DNA of 64,000 bases from Ruminococcus sp. (GTDB lineage: Bacteria; Bacillota; Clostridia; Oscillospirales; Ruminococcaceae). The notes beneath the pieces were generated by a model that saw only the letters and a list, made by a program, of their open reading frames with translations, was not told the DNA's origin and did no database searches. A program made the translations under genes and the position numbers. This document shows positions 44,281-53,987 of this stretch, one piece after another. Position 1 is the first letter of the stretch; every line of letters starts with the position of its first letter. The stretch spans positions 54,078 through 118,077 of the forward strand of contig JAFUQX010000009.1 in the NCBI GenBank assembly GCA_017472145.1, read 5' to 3'.

Positions 44281-44830
44281 CCTGCATCACTTCTTCCTCT
44301 TTGATATATACGGTCACATGGATTTTCCCGTAGCGATATTTCTTCTTTATACGCAGCTTCCCAACCCGCTCCGGCAGAGAAAGCTCCGTCTCATGCTCAC
44401 ACACAACCTGACCGCCCTCAAGGACCCGGTCTGAAAGAAGGGGCAGGACCTCCTCGATCAATCCCTTGTGATAGGGTGGATCGAGCAATACGATATGATA
44501 CAGATTCCGGTCTGTTTTCAGAAAATCTCGTCCGTCTGCCTGATAGCACATGGCCTTACCCTGCATCTGAACGGCTGCTATATTTGAACGTGTAACCTGC
44601 AATGATTTCGCCGAAAGATCCACAAATACGGCCTGCTCCGCACCACGGCTCAAGGCCTCGATCCCCATCTGACCGCTGCCGGCAAACAGATCCAGAACTG
44701 TTGCGTCATACAAATCAAACTGTATGGAGGAAAAAATGGCCTCCTTTACCTTATCCGTTGTGGGACGAACATCCATCCCTTCCAGTGTCTGCAATTTGCG
44801 CCCCTTGGCACTTCCTGCAATGACTCTCAT
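44273..44830 (-). CDS. rsmD: 16S rRNA (guanine966-N2)-methyltransferase RsmD
   Basis: 185 residues. The family opening MRVIAGSAKGRKL, RPTTDKVKEAIFS, SAM loop LDLFAGSGQMGIEALSRGA and catalytic LLDPPY are all visible. It methylates G966 of 16S rRNA. First gene of the rsmD-coaD-coiled-coil operon. Confidence 0.95.
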   Translation of the reverse strand: MRVIAGSAKGRKLQTLEGMDVRPTTDKVKEAIFSSIQFDLYDATVLDLFAGSGQMGIEALSRGAEQAVFVDLSAKSLQVTRSNIAAVQMQGKAMCYQADGRDFLKTDRNLYHIVLLDPPYHKGLIEEVLPLLSDRVLEGGQVVCEHETELSLPERVGKLRIKKKYRYGKIHVTVYIKEEEVMQDE

Positions 44831-44872
44831 CGCATCTCACACCCTTCCTCTTAGAATATTACATTCTTTATT

Positions 44873-44901
44873 ATTATACAGGAATTTTGTCGTTTTGTCC
44901 A
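44873..44901 (-). promoter_or_regulatory. Promoter of rsmD-coaD
   Basis: Minus strand TGGACA, 17 bases, TATAAT, about 42 bases before rsmD. Confidence 0.75.
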
Positions 44902-44911
44902 GAGTTTACGC

Positions 44912-44955
44912 AAAAAAACGCACTGTTCAGCGTTTTGCACAAGAAACAGCACGTT
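44912..44955 (-). terminator. Intrinsic terminator after uvrC
   Basis: Minus strand AACGTGCTGTT pairs with AACAGTGCGTT (two wobbles), then seven T; 13 bases past the uvrC stop. Confidence 0.75.
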
Positions 44956-44968
44956 TTTTCAACATCGT

Positions 44969-46795
44969 CTAATCGTTATGAATAACCTGGTACAGCTCCT
45001 CACCAATGGTCTTGCTCACACCTGCTGCTTTTGCAAGCTCCGATGCGGAGGCCCGCTTCATATTTTCCATCGTCTTATAATGCAGCAGCAGCTTCTGGGC
45101 TTTTTTCACACCAATGCCCTTGACCGCAGTCAGCTCCAGCTGATAGGACTCCTTTTTATGCCGGGAACGCATATAGGAAATGGCAAAGCGATGTACCTCG
45201 TCCTGGATCCGTGTCAGAAGATGGAAGGCGGCCTTCTGCTGGGAAACAGCGATCTCTCCTCCACCGGCCGCTATGGCCCGGGTGCGGTGCTTGTTGTCCT
45301 TGACCATGCCATAAAGAGGGATATCCAGCTTCAGCTCCTCCAGGACGGACTGTACAGCGTGGACATGACCTATACCACCATCCAGAAGAATCAGATCCGG
45401 CTTCCGGCTGAAGCCCTCGTCACCATCCTGATTGATAAAATGAAGCAGTCTCCTTCGCAGGGTTTCCTGCATGCAGGCGTAGTCATCCGGCATAGCCTTC
45501 TCTGGAAAGGAAAAGCGTTTATAAGCCTTCTTCAGCGGCCGGCCATTCTCAAACACCACCATACCGGCCACAATGGAGGAGGAAGACAGGTTAGAAATGT
45601 CATAGGCCTCTATATAAAGCGGTGCACTTTTCAGGCCGAGCAGCGTGCCCAGCGTCTGAAGCGCCTGAACCTCCTTGGCCGTGCGTCCGGCCCGAAGTGC
45701 CAGCTCCTCAGCGGCATTGCTTTTGGAAAGCTCCACAAACCGCATAAGTGTTCCTCTTTGGGGTGTATGGAGATAGATCCGGGTTCCGGCCAGCTGCGAA
45801 AGCCACTGCTCCAGCATTTTTGCGTTCGGAAGGGAGGCGTCTACATAAATATGCTTCGGGATATCGCTCCGGCCATGATAGAACTGTCCGATAAAGGATT
45901 CCAGCAAGGCCGCACCGTCATACTCCTCCTCACGGAAAAAGAAGGTCTGCTTGTCAAAAAGCCGTCTGCCGCGATACAGGAGAATGGACACGCACTGACT
46001 GCCGTTGTTGTCAGCCGTTGCAAGAACATCGGCCTCCTCCACATCCGCATCGAACATTTTCTGGGTCTCTCCGGCCTTGCGGACAGCGGCAATCCGATCC
46101 CGGAGCATAGCCGCACGCTCAAATTCCAGATTTTCCGCCGCACGATCCATCTCCTCCTCCATCCGCCGGACAGAATCAATGCTTCCGGAGCGGATGTAGG
46201 AAACGGCCTGCTGGATGGTCTCAGCATATTCCTGCTGAGAAATGCGTCCTCTGCAAAGTCCGCAGCAGAGCTGGATGTGATAATTCAGGCAGGGTCTCCC
46301 CTTTCGGAAATCCTGCGGAAATTTCTTGCTGCAGGTGGGGATCCGGAAAACACGGTTTACCTCCTGCACGGTCTCCTTCGCCACAAAGCTGCTCATATAA
46401 GGGCCGAGATATGTCCCTGGCTTTTCCTTATTCCGCTCTGCCGTAATTCTGGGAAAAGGCTCATCTGAAAAGCGAATGTAGCTGTAGCCCTTGTCATCCT
46501 TCAGGAGAATATTATAACGGGGCTGATGCTGCTTGATGAGACTGCACTCCAGCACAAGTGCCTCATATTCCGAATCCGTCACAATAAAATTGTAGTCATA
46601 TACGTTGGAGACCATGCTGGCCACCTTGGGCGTATGGTCCGCACCCTCACGGAAATAGCTGGTGACACGATTTCTGAGATTCTTCGCCTTTCCGATATAG
46701 ATGATCTCTCCAGGCTTATTTTTCATCAAATAAACACCCGGAGATGTAGTCAGTTTCGCTGTCTTCTCTCGCAAGTAAGGTAAACGAACGTTCAT
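44969..46795 (-). CDS. uvrC: Excinuclease ABC subunit C
   Basis: 608 residues. An N-terminal GIY-YIG nuclease (PGVYLMKNK, IIYIGKAKNLRNR) for the 3' incision, a Cys-rich patch (CSKKF...CLNYHIQLCCGLC), the UVR domain for UvrB (MDRAAENLEFERAAMLRDRI), the RNase H-like 5' nuclease (LILLDGGIGHV) and two C-terminal helix-hairpin-helix motifs (VKGIGVKKAQ). ATG 46795 follows GGAGGTG. It starts 51 bases after purD; TATAAT in that gap hints at its own promoter, with a poor -35. Confidence 0.96.
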   Translation of the reverse strand: MNVRLPYLREKTAKLTTSPGVYLMKNKPGEIIYIGKAKNLRNRVTSYFREGADHTPKVASMVSNVYDYNFIVTDSEYEALVLECSLIKQHQPRYNILLKDDKGYSYIRFSDEPFPRITAERNKEKPGTYLGPYMSSFVAKETVQEVNRVFRIPTCSKKFPQDFRKGRPCLNYHIQLCCGLCRGRISQQEYAETIQQAVSYIRSGSIDSVRRMEEEMDRAAENLEFERAAMLRDRIAAVRKAGETQKMFDADVEEADVLATADNNGSQCVSILLYRGRRLFDKQTFFFREEEYDGAALLESFIGQFYHGRSDIPKHIYVDASLPNAKMLEQWLSQLAGTRIYLHTPQRGTLMRFVELSKSNAAEELALRAGRTAKEVQALQTLGTLLGLKSAPLYIEAYDISNLSSSSIVAGMVVFENGRPLKKAYKRFSFPEKAMPDDYACMQETLRRRLLHFINQDGDEGFSRKPDLILLDGGIGHVHAVQSVLEELKLDIPLYGMVKDNKHRTRAIAAGGGEIAVSQQKAAFHLLTRIQDEVHRFAISYMRSRHKKESYQLELTAVKGIGVKKAQKLLLHYKTMENMKRASASELAKAAGVSKTIGEELYQVIHND

Positions 46796-46846
46796 AAGCA
46801 CCTCCGGGTGTCAATATTATATGTTTCATTCGGGATTAAAATGCAG

Positions 46847-48133
46847 TCAGGATTCCAGGGCCTTCAATGCACGCTGACCAATATCTCTGCGGAAGTGTAC
46901 ATCCTTCCAGCTGATGGAAGCCACACCCTCATAGGCAATTTTCAGAGCCTCCGGCAGTGTTTCAGCTGTTGCAGTCACACCCAGCACACGGCCACCGGCA
47001 TTCAGGATCTCACCATTTTCACCGAGCTTTGTACCTGCATGATATACAAAGCAGTTCTCCGTCTGGCCCTTTTCATCCAGACCGGAGATCACCAGACCAG
47101 ACTCGTACTTCTTGGGATAGCCGCCGCTGGCCATTACAACACAGGCAGCACTGCCCTTCTTCCAGCTTACATCCAGATCTCCCAGACGATCCTCCTCGAT
47201 GGCCTCGATGATATCTACAAAATCCGTATCCAGCAGCGGAAGCACGACCTGTGTCTCGGGATCGCCGAAACGGCAGTTGTATTCGATCACCTTCGGGCCA
47301 TTGGGTGTGAGCATCAGGCCGAAATACAGACAGCCCTTGAAAGGACGTCCTTCCGTTTCCATAGCACGGATGGTGGGCAGGAAGATGGTCTCCATGCATT
47401 CCTGTGCGATGGCCTCTGTATAGTACGGGTTCGGAGCAACTGTGCCCATACCGCCTGTATTCAGGCCCTCGTCATTATCCAGTGCACGCTTGTGATCCAT
47501 GGAGGAAACCATGGGCTTGACTGCCTTACCGTCTGTGAAGCACAGTACAGAAACCTCCGGACCTGTGAGGAATTCCTCAACCACGACCTGAGATCCGCTG
47601 TCGCCGAAGATCTTGTCCTCCATGATCTCAGAAACAGCTGCCTTTGCTTCCTCATAATTCTGCGCGATCACCACACCCTTACCCAGTGCCAGACCATCAG
47701 CCTTGATCACCGTCGGATAGGTGTTCTCTGCTTCGATATAGGAAAGAACTGCGGCCGGATCTTCAAATACGGCATACTTTGCAGTAGGAATATTGTATTT
47801 CTGCATCAGGTTCTTGGAGAACACCTTGCTGCCCTCAATGATGGCTGCGGCCTTGTTCGGGCCGAAGGTGCGGAAACCAGCCGCCTGCATAGCATCAACC
47901 ATACCGGCCACCAGAGGATCATCCGGTGCCACAAATACCAGATCCACAGCCAGCTCTCTGGCCAGGTTCAGCATACCATCTATATCAGTGGCCTTCACCG
48001 GATAGCACTTGGCATATTTGGAAATACCGCCGTTACCCGGTGCGCAGTACAGCGCATCAACCTTGCTGCTCTCTGCCAGCTTCATGATAATCGCATGTTC
48101 ACGGCCGCCGCCGCCTACAACTAAAATCTTCAT
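46847..48133 (-). CDS. purD: Phosphoribosylamine-glycine ligase
   Basis: 428 residues, an ATP-grasp enzyme. The N-terminal VVGGGGREHAI, FVAPDDPLVAG, ATP-grasp KADGLALGKGVVIA and NCRFGDPETQVVLP blocks match PurD. It makes glycinamide ribonucleotide, the substrate of PurN. Last gene of the purine operon. Confidence 0.96.
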   Translation of the reverse strand: MKILVVGGGGREHAIIMKLAESSKVDALYCAPGNGGISKYAKCYPVKATDIDGMLNLARELAVDLVFVAPDDPLVAGMVDAMQAAGFRTFGPNKAAAIIEGSKVFSKNLMQKYNIPTAKYAVFEDPAAVLSYIEAENTYPTVIKADGLALGKGVVIAQNYEEAKAAVSEIMEDKIFGDSGSQVVVEEFLTGPEVSVLCFTDGKAVKPMVSSMDHKRALDNDEGLNTGGMGTVAPNPYYTEAIAQECMETIFLPTIRAMETEGRPFKGCLYFGLMLTPNGPKVIEYNCRFGDPETQVVLPLLDTDFVDIIEAIEEDRLGDLDVSWKKGSAACVVMASGGYPKKYESGLVISGLDEKGQTENCFVYHAGTKLGENGEILNAGGRVLGVTATAETLPEALKIAYEGVASISWKDVHFRRDIGQRALKALES

Positions 48134-48150
48134 GTAGAATCCTCCGCTGA

Positions 48151-49332
48151 TCAGTGGTGGAACAGACGGATGCCTGTGAAGGCCATGGCCATGCCATACT
48201 TATTGCAGGTCATGATAACATGGTCATCACGGATGGAGCCGCCCGGCTCTGCGATATACTTTACGCCGCTCTTATAAGCACGCTCGATATTGTCTCCAAA
48301 CGGGAAGAATGCATCTGAACCCAGGCACACGTCTGTGTTCTGTGCCAGCCATTCCTTCTGCTCTTCCTTGGTGAATACCTCCGGCTTTACCTTAAAGGTA
48401 TTTTCCCATGCGCCGTCTGCCAGAACGTCCATATATTCATCGGAAATATATACGTCAATGGCATTGTCTCTGTCCGGTCTGCGGATGTCGTCACGGAACT
48501 GAAGACCCATTACCTTCGGATGCTGACGCAGCCACCAGATGTCTGCCTTGTTGCCGGCCAATCTTGTACAGTGGATTCTGGACTGCTGACCTGCACCGAT
48601 ACCGATGGCCTGACCGTCCTTGACATAGCATACGGAATTGGACTGTGTATACTTCAGGGTGATCAGCGCAATCAGCAGATCACGCTTCTTATCCTCCGGG
48701 ATATCCTTGTTGTCGGTTACCAGATTGGAGAGCATATCATTGTCGATCTTCAGCTCATTCCGTCCCTGCTCAAAGGTCACGCCGAATACCTGCTTGCGCT
48801 CGATTTCAGCCGGAACATAGCTTTCGTCGATCTGGATGATGTTATATGTGCCCTTACGCTTGGACTTCAGGATCTCCAGAGCCTCCGGCTCATAACCCGG
48901 GGCGATCACACCATCGGAAACCTCTCTCTGGATCATCCTGGCAGTGGGAACATCGCAGACATCAGACAGTGCGATGAAGTCCCCGTAGGAGGACATTCTG
49001 TCTGCACCTCTTGCTCTTGCATATGCACAGGCCAGCGGAGACAGCTCGCCCAGATCATCCACGAAATAAATCTGCTTCAGTGTATCGGACAGCGGTGCAC
49101 CAACAGCTGCACCCGCCGGAGATACATGCTTGAAGGAGGTAGCTGCGCACATACCTGTTGCAGCCTTCAGCTCCCGTACCAGCTGCCAGCCGTTGAAGGC
49201 ATCCAGCAGGTTGATATAGCCCGGCTTACCGTTCAGAACGGTAATCGGAAGGTCACGGCCATCCTCCATATAAACTCTGGACGGCTTCTGGTTGGGGTTA
49301 CAGCCATACTTTAACAGCATTTCATTTGCCAT
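48151..49332 (-). CDS. purH: AICAR transformylase, monofunctional (PurH C-terminal domain only)
   Basis: 393 residues corresponding only to the AICAR transformylase part of PurH; the inosinicase (MGS-like) domain of about 200 residues that normally precedes it is absent. The catalytic Lys-His pair is in TSFKHVSPAG, and RVHCTRLAG-like (SRIHCTRLAG) and GSDAFFPFGD blocks are visible. It formylates AICAR with 10-formyl-THF. ATG 49332 follows GGAGG. The missing cyclohydrolase step is supplied by the PurO-like gene 16 bases upstream. Confidence 0.92.
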   Translation of the reverse strand: MANEMLLKYGCNPNQKPSRVYMEDGRDLPITVLNGKPGYINLLDAFNGWQLVRELKAATGMCAATSFKHVSPAGAAVGAPLSDTLKQIYFVDDLGELSPLACAYARARGADRMSSYGDFIALSDVCDVPTARMIQREVSDGVIAPGYEPEALEILKSKRKGTYNIIQIDESYVPAEIERKQVFGVTFEQGRNELKIDNDMLSNLVTDNKDIPEDKKRDLLIALITLKYTQSNSVCYVKDGQAIGIGAGQQSRIHCTRLAGNKADIWWLRQHPKVMGLQFRDDIRRPDRDNAIDVYISDEYMDVLADGAWENTFKVKPEVFTKEEQKEWLAQNTDVCLGSDAFFPFGDNIERAYKSGVKYIAEPGGSIRDDHVIMTCNKYGMAMAFTGIRLFHH

Positions 49333-49348
49333 TGCATTTTCCTCCTGA

Positions 49349-50059
49349 TCAGCAGTTCTTGTTGATAATTCTTGTATCCGCCTCGCCTGTTGCCAGATCG
49401 ATATAGCGAACGAACAGGGAAACCTTATTTTCTTCATTCAGGTTTGTCCACAGCTTATTTGTAAAAGCATCAATATCGCCTGTTACATGGATCTTCTCCG
49501 GCTCTCCCTCAAAGCTGGGCAGCGGATTGCCGTCCCCCTGATAGGTGTGGATAAAGTGACCTACGCCATCCAACGGGCAGTCATAGGAGAAGGTAAAGCG
49601 GTGGCAGGCTGCCGGATTGCCCTCTGCACTTTTCAGAATGGACAGAGAATAGCTGAAGCCATCCTCCAGCTCAATGATACCGGAAATACGAGGTGTGAAG
49701 TTCGGCTCGTCCGGCTCGAACTTGCGGATGCGCAGGGACTGCTCAAAGGTCTTTCCTGCCGCCATCTGCTCATAAACCGTATCGGTCTGATCGCCATTGG
49801 TTACGATGGTAGTCTTGCCCAGAACTCTCACCGGAGCGTAGATGATCAGGCTCGGATCTACAAGCTTAGCCGGATCGTGGGCCTGTGTGCGGATTCCTGC
49901 ACCATCTTCTACAAAGACACGGTTTCTGCTGTTTTCGCTGCGTCCCATAATAAAATAAGCAGCTACAGCATACCGGCCGCATTCAGACTTACCCAGAATG
50001 ATACCTCGGCCCGGGTAAGAATTATTCTTCAGCTCATGGCTGATACATTTGATTTCCAT
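49349..50059 (-). CDS. IMP cyclohydrolase, PurO-like
   Basis: 236 residues of the IMP cyclohydrolase-like family that includes archaeal PurO. Blocks comparable to PurO are YPGRGIILGKS, FIMGRSENSRNRVF, YAPVRVLGKTTIVTNGDQTD and PNFTPRISGII. It would close FAICAR to IMP, the last step of purine synthesis. It is placed directly before the monofunctional transformylase, which lacks this activity. ATG 50059 has GGAGG seven bases upstream. The family call is by remembered similarity, supported by context. Confidence 0.85.
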   Translation of the reverse strand: MEIKCISHELKNNSYPGRGIILGKSECGRYAVAAYFIMGRSENSRNRVFVEDGAGIRTQAHDPAKLVDPSLIIYAPVRVLGKTTIVTNGDQTDTVYEQMAAGKTFEQSLRIRKFEPDEPNFTPRISGIIELEDGFSYSLSILKSAEGNPAACHRFTFSYDCPLDGVGHFIHTYQGDGNPLPSFEGEPEKIHVTGDIDAFTNKLWTNLNEENKVSLFVRYIDLATGEADTRIINKNC

Positions 50060-50072
50060 GGGATAACCTCCG

Positions 50073-50699
50073 TTATTCAAGAATATAGGCCTTGCCGTCA
50101 ACGACTTCGATTTTATCGTCACAGAAAAGCTGCACGGCCTTGGGCAGGATCTTCCATTCTGCTTCCTCCATAATACGCTTCTGGAGCGTTTCCGGAGTGT
50201 CTCCGCTTTTCACTTCAACCGCCTTCTGCAGAATGATAGGACCGCCGTCACACTCCTCGGTTACAAAATGAACCGTTGCACCGCTTAATTTTACACCTTT
50301 TTCAAGAGCAGCTTCATGCACATGCAGACCATAAAAGCCCTTTCCGCAGAAGCTGGGAATAAGCGCCGGGTGAACGTTGATCATCTTATAAGGGAATGCA
50401 GAACAAACCTGCTCGTCCAGGATCGTCATAAAGCCTGCGTATACAACAAGATCCGCTTTTTCATCCTGTAAAAGACGGGTCATAGCCTCGCTGTAAGCAG
50501 CCACGTCGGGATAATCCCTGCGTACAAGAGTCACCGTCCTGATACCGTTCTTTTTTGCCCTTTCGAGGGCATAGGCATCCGCCTTTGAAGCAATTACACA
50601 GGTGATTCTTCCATTTCCAAGCTCTCCTCTGTGCTGTGCGTCGATCAGGGCCTGTAGATTCGTTCCGCCGCCTGAAACCAGTACAACAATATTTTTCAT
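50073..50699 (-). CDS. purN: Phosphoribosylglycinamide formyltransferase
   Basis: 208 residues. Opening LVSGGGTNLQALID, catalytic Asn/His in INVHPALIPSF and Asp region ATVHFVTEECDGGPII are conserved. It transfers a formyl group from 10-formyl-THF to GAR. Twelve bases after purM. Confidence 0.96.
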   Translation of the reverse strand: MKNIVVLVSGGGTNLQALIDAQHRGELGNGRITCVIASKADAYALERAKKNGIRTVTLVRRDYPDVAAYSEAMTRLLQDEKADLVVYAGFMTILDEQVCSAFPYKMINVHPALIPSFCGKGFYGLHVHEAALEKGVKLSGATVHFVTEECDGGPIILQKAVEVKSGDTPETLQKRIMEEAEWKILPKAVQLFCDDKIEVVDGKAYILE

Positions 50700-50711
50700 C
50701 GGCTTCTCCTT

Positions 50712-51746
50712 TTACTTCAGGATCACGCCTTCTGTAGATTCAACCAGCTCACCCAGAACATAGGCCTCCTCGCCGCTTGCATTCAGATTGCGGACAGCCT
50801 TGTCTGCGTCCTCAGCCGGTACGCTTACGATCATGCCGACACCCATGTTAAAGGTATTGAACATATCACGCTCCGGAATATTGCCGGTCTTTGCGATCAG
50901 ATCGAAGATCGGCAGAACCTGTACATCAGACTTATTGATCCTTGCAGCCAGATTTTTCGGCAGGGATCTCGGAATATTTTCATAGAAGCCGCCGCCTGTG
51001 ATGTGAGCGATGGACTTTACATTAACCTCCTGAAGCAGGGACAGGATGGGCTTTACATAGATCTTGGTGGGAGTCAGCAGGCACTCACCAAGGGTCGAGC
51101 CCAGATCCGGAGAGTATCTTGCCAGATTCTGCTCATTGATCGTGAATACCTTGCGCACCAGAGAGAAGCCGTTGGAATGAACGCCGCTGGACTTCAGGGC
51201 GATCAGAACATCCCCGGCCTTCTGGCTGTCCGGATTCAGAACCTTGCTCTTGTCTACAACGCCTACAGCAAAGCCTGCAACATCATACTCATCCTCCGGA
51301 TAGAAGCCCGGCATTTCTGCCGTCTCGCCGCCGATGAGTGCACAGCCGGCCTGTACGCAGCCCTCAGCCACACCGGAAACGATAGACGCTACCTTCTCCG
51401 GAATATTCTTGCCCAGTGCAATATAGTCCAGGAAGAACTGGGGCTTTGCACCGCAGCAGATGATATCATTTACACACATCGCCACACAGTCGATGCCGAT
51501 GGTGTCATGCTTATCCATCAGAAAGGCGATCTTCAGCTTGGTACCTACGCCGTCTGTACCGGAAACCAGAACCGGCTTTTCAATACCAGTCAGATCCAGC
51601 TCAAACAGACCGCCAAAGCCGCCGATGCCTGTCAGAACGCTTGATGTCATGGTCTTTGCAATGTGCTCCTTCATCAGGGACACGGCCTTATAGCCAGCAG
51701 TTACATCCACGCCGGCCTTCTTGTAGCTTTCAGAATAGCTTTCCAT
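50712..51746 (-). CDS. purM: Phosphoribosylformylglycinamidine cyclo-ligase (AIR synthetase)
   Basis: 344 residues. Family blocks [37 protein letters not shown] and [12 protein letters not shown] are visible. It closes FGAM to AIR with ATP. ATG 51746 ([15 protein letters not shown]) follows GGAGG; an upstream in-frame ATG at 51758 is less well placed. Confidence 0.96.
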   Translation of the reverse strand: MESYSESYKKAGVDVTAGYKAVSLMKEHIAKTMTSSVLTGIGGFGGLFELDLTGIEKPVLVSGTDGVGTKLKIAFLMDKHDTIGIDCVAMCVNDIICCGAKPQFFLDYIALGKNIPEKVASIVSGVAEGCVQAGCALIGGETAEMPGFYPEDEYDVAGFAVGVVDKSKVLNPDSQKAGDVLIALKSSGVHSNGFSLVRKVFTINEQNLARYSPDLGSTLGECLLTPTKIYVKPILSLLQEVNVKSIAHITGGGFYENIPRSLPKNLAARINKSDVQVLPIFDLIAKTGNIPERDMFNTFNMGVGMIVSVPAEDADKAVRNLNASGEEAYVLGELVESTEGVILK

Positions 51747-51778
51747 TATAACCTCCATATGAGTTCGTTTTATACTTT

Positions 51779-53200
51779 TTATTCTTCACCCGACCAGCAA
51801 TAGGTACACAGTCTGCATTTCGGCTGGCCTACGGCCTTTACAGTACCCTCAAGAGACTGGAACTCAAGAGAGGTAAGCTTGAGTCTGCGGCATATTTCAT
51901 CCCTCAGTCTCCTGCCTCTTTCTGTTGATGAGTCACAGTATTCCTTGATATATTTTACACCCTCTGCGCCCTCATACTCATCAATGATCTGTCTCGCAAT
52001 AAGCTCCATCTCGGATGAGCTTCTGGAGAAATTGAGATATTTGCAGCCATACATAATAGGCGGACATGCAGAGCGCATATGTACTTCCTTTGCACCATTC
52101 TCATAGAGAAATTCCACTGTCTCCCTCATCTGCGTACCTCTTACGATACTGTCATCCACAAAGAGAAGCTTCTTTCCCTTGATAAGCTCCGGCACAGGCA
52201 GCAGCTTCATTTTGGCCACCTTGTTTCTCATGGTCTGATTGGTAGGCATAAAGCTTCTTGACCATGTGGGCGTATACTTGATAAACGGTCTTGCAAATGG
52301 TATACCGCTCTTGTTTGCGTAGCCGATCGCATGGGGAATGCCTGAATCCGGTACACCGCATACATAATCAACATCGGGCAGCTGACCATTGGCCATATCA
52401 TATTCAGCCATGATCTCACCATTTCTGGTTCTCATGACCTCAACATTCACACCCTCATAGCAGGCATTGGGATAACCATAGTATGTCCAGAGGAAGGTGC
52501 ATATCTTCATATCGTCCTGACCCTCTGCCATGATCTCCATTTCATCCTTTGTAAGACGAACGATCTCAGCCGGACGGAGTTCATGGTATGTTTCATAGCC
52601 CAGCTTCTGAGATGCAAAGGATTCCAGCGCAAAGCAGTATCCATCAGAGCGTCGGCCTACGATAATAGGCAGCCGGCCCATTTTGTCTCTTGCAAGAATA
52701 ATGGACTTTTCCGTCATAATAGCCAGAGACATCGTACCCTTTATCTTATCCTGTGCATAGCGGATACCCTCAATAAAGCTGTCCTTCTGTGCAATAAGAG
52801 CGGCAATAAGTCCGCAGGAATTGATGCTACCTGAACTCATGGTTTCAAAGTTTGCATGTCCTGCTTCGAGAAGCTCATCGGACAGCTCCTTTGCATTTGT
52901 GATAATACCAATTGAACAGATCGCATAAAGACCCAGCTTTGAGCGAACCATAATCGGCTGCGGATCGGTATCACTGATACAGCCGATACAGATCGCACCT
53001 CTCATTTTTTCAATATCCTTCTCAAACTTTGTCCGGAAGGGAGAATTCTCAATGCTGTGAATATTTCTCTGGAAGCCAAGGTCAGCTGAATAGGATGTCA
53101 TGCCGCCGCGTCTTGTTCCGAGATGGGAGTGAAAGTCGGTTCCGAAAAAAACATCGGAAATGCAGTCATTCGCAGAGACTGCTCCAAAAAAACCACCCAT
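51779..53200 (-). CDS. purF: Amidophosphoribosyltransferase homologue lacking the glutaminase active site
   Basis: 473 residues. The C-terminal phosphoribosyltransferase half is intact, with the PRPP loop [14 protein letters not shown] and C-terminal Cys residues (CRLCTYC) that may bind Fe-S. The N-terminal Ntn-glutaminase half keeps its frame ([10 protein letters not shown]) but starts Met-Gly-Gly-Phe-Phe-Gly: the nucleophile Cys is Gly. The Arg-bearing HVRYSTAG is replaced by [10 protein letters not shown], and HNGN by SIGIIT. It should therefore use free ammonia or a partner glutaminase. I recall a similar MGGFFG subfamily in Bacteroidetes and clostridia. It sits two bases after purC in the operon. 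Confidence 0.85.
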   Translation of the reverse strand: MGGFFGAVSANDCISDVFFGTDFHSHLGTRRGGMTSYSADLGFQRNIHSIENSPFRTKFEKDIEKMRGAICIGCISDTDPQPIMVRSKLGLYAICSIGIITNAKELSDELLEAGHANFETMSSGSINSCGLIAALIAQKDSFIEGIRYAQDKIKGTMSLAIMTEKSIILARDKMGRLPIIVGRRSDGYCFALESFASQKLGYETYHELRPAEIVRLTKDEMEIMAEGQDDMKICTFLWTYYGYPNACYEGVNVEVMRTRNGEIMAEYDMANGQLPDVDYVCGVPDSGIPHAIGYANKSGIPFARPFIKYTPTWSRSFMPTNQTMRNKVAKMKLLPVPELIKGKKLLFVDDSIVRGTQMRETVEFLYENGAKEVHMRSACPPIMYGCKYLNFSRSSSEMELIARQIIDEYEGAEGVKYIKEYCDSSTERGRRLRDEICRRLKLTSLEFQSLEGTVKAVGQPKCRLCTYCWSGEE

Positions 53201-53202
53201 GC

Positions 53203-53922
53203 TTATTCACCAAAAATTCTTCTCATTACTTCCTGATAAGCCTCCTCAGTACCGCCCATATCCCGACGGAAACGGTCCTTATCCAGCTTCTCGTTTGTAT
53301 TTACATCCCACAGACGGCAGGTATCCGGAGAAATTTCATCCGCCAGAATAATCGTGCCATCAGCCAGCCGGCCAAATTCGATCTTGAAATCGATCAGCTT
53401 GATGCCGATGTTCAGGAAGAAGGCCTTCAGAACCTCGTTTACCTTTCTGGTATAAGCCTTGATGGTGTCGATCTCCTCCTGTGTGGCCAGACCCAGGGCC
53501 AGTGCATAGTCATCATTGATGAACGGATCGTTCAGATCATCGCACTTGTAGCTGAATTCAATAATCGGACAGAGCAGGTTTGTGCCTTCCTCTACGCCCA
53601 TTCTCTTGGAAAAGCTGCCGGCAGCCACGTTACGAACGATAACCTCCAGCGGAACAATGGTAACCTGCTTTACAGCAGTTTCACGGTCACTAAGCTCCTC
53701 TACCAGATGAGTCGGAACGCCTTCCTTCTCCAGCTGCTTCATCACATAGTTTGCCATCTTGTTGTTGATGACGCCCTTGCCCATGATGGTGCCCTTCTTT
53801 TCGCCATTGAATGCAGTTGCGTCATCCTTGTAATCTACAATTACAACGCCCGGAACATTACTGGTAAAAACCTTCTTGGCCTTACCCTCGTAGAGCTGCT
53901 CAACCTTTTCATAATTTGCCAT
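53203..53922 (-). CDS. purC: SAICAR synthetase
   Basis: 239 residues. QLYEGKAKKVF, YKDDATAFNGEKKG, VIVRNVAAGSFSKR and LADEISPDTCRLWD identify the short bacterial PurC. It joins CAIR and aspartate. ATG 53922 follows GGAGG; upstream in-frame ATGs lack a site. Confidence 0.97.
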   Translation of the reverse strand: MANYEKVEQLYEGKAKKVFTSNVPGVVIVDYKDDATAFNGEKKGTIMGKGVINNKMANYVMKQLEKEGVPTHLVEELSDRETAVKQVTIVPLEVIVRNVAAGSFSKRMGVEEGTNLLCPIIEFSYKCDDLNDPFINDDYALALGLATQEEIDTIKAYTRKVNEVLKAFFLNIGIKLIDFKIEFGRLADGTIILADEISPDTCRLWDVNTNEKLDKDRFRRDMGGTEEAYQEVMRRIFGE

Positions 53923-53987
53923 TTTCAATTCCTCCATAACTACCATACTTATAAGAATGAATATTAACTATTCAATTCAGACATGAA

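Noticed and set aside
53190-53200. Loss of PurF Cys explained by a sequencing error (GGT for TGT)
   Set aside because: The Arg and HNG glutaminase motifs are also replaced, so the change is not isolated.
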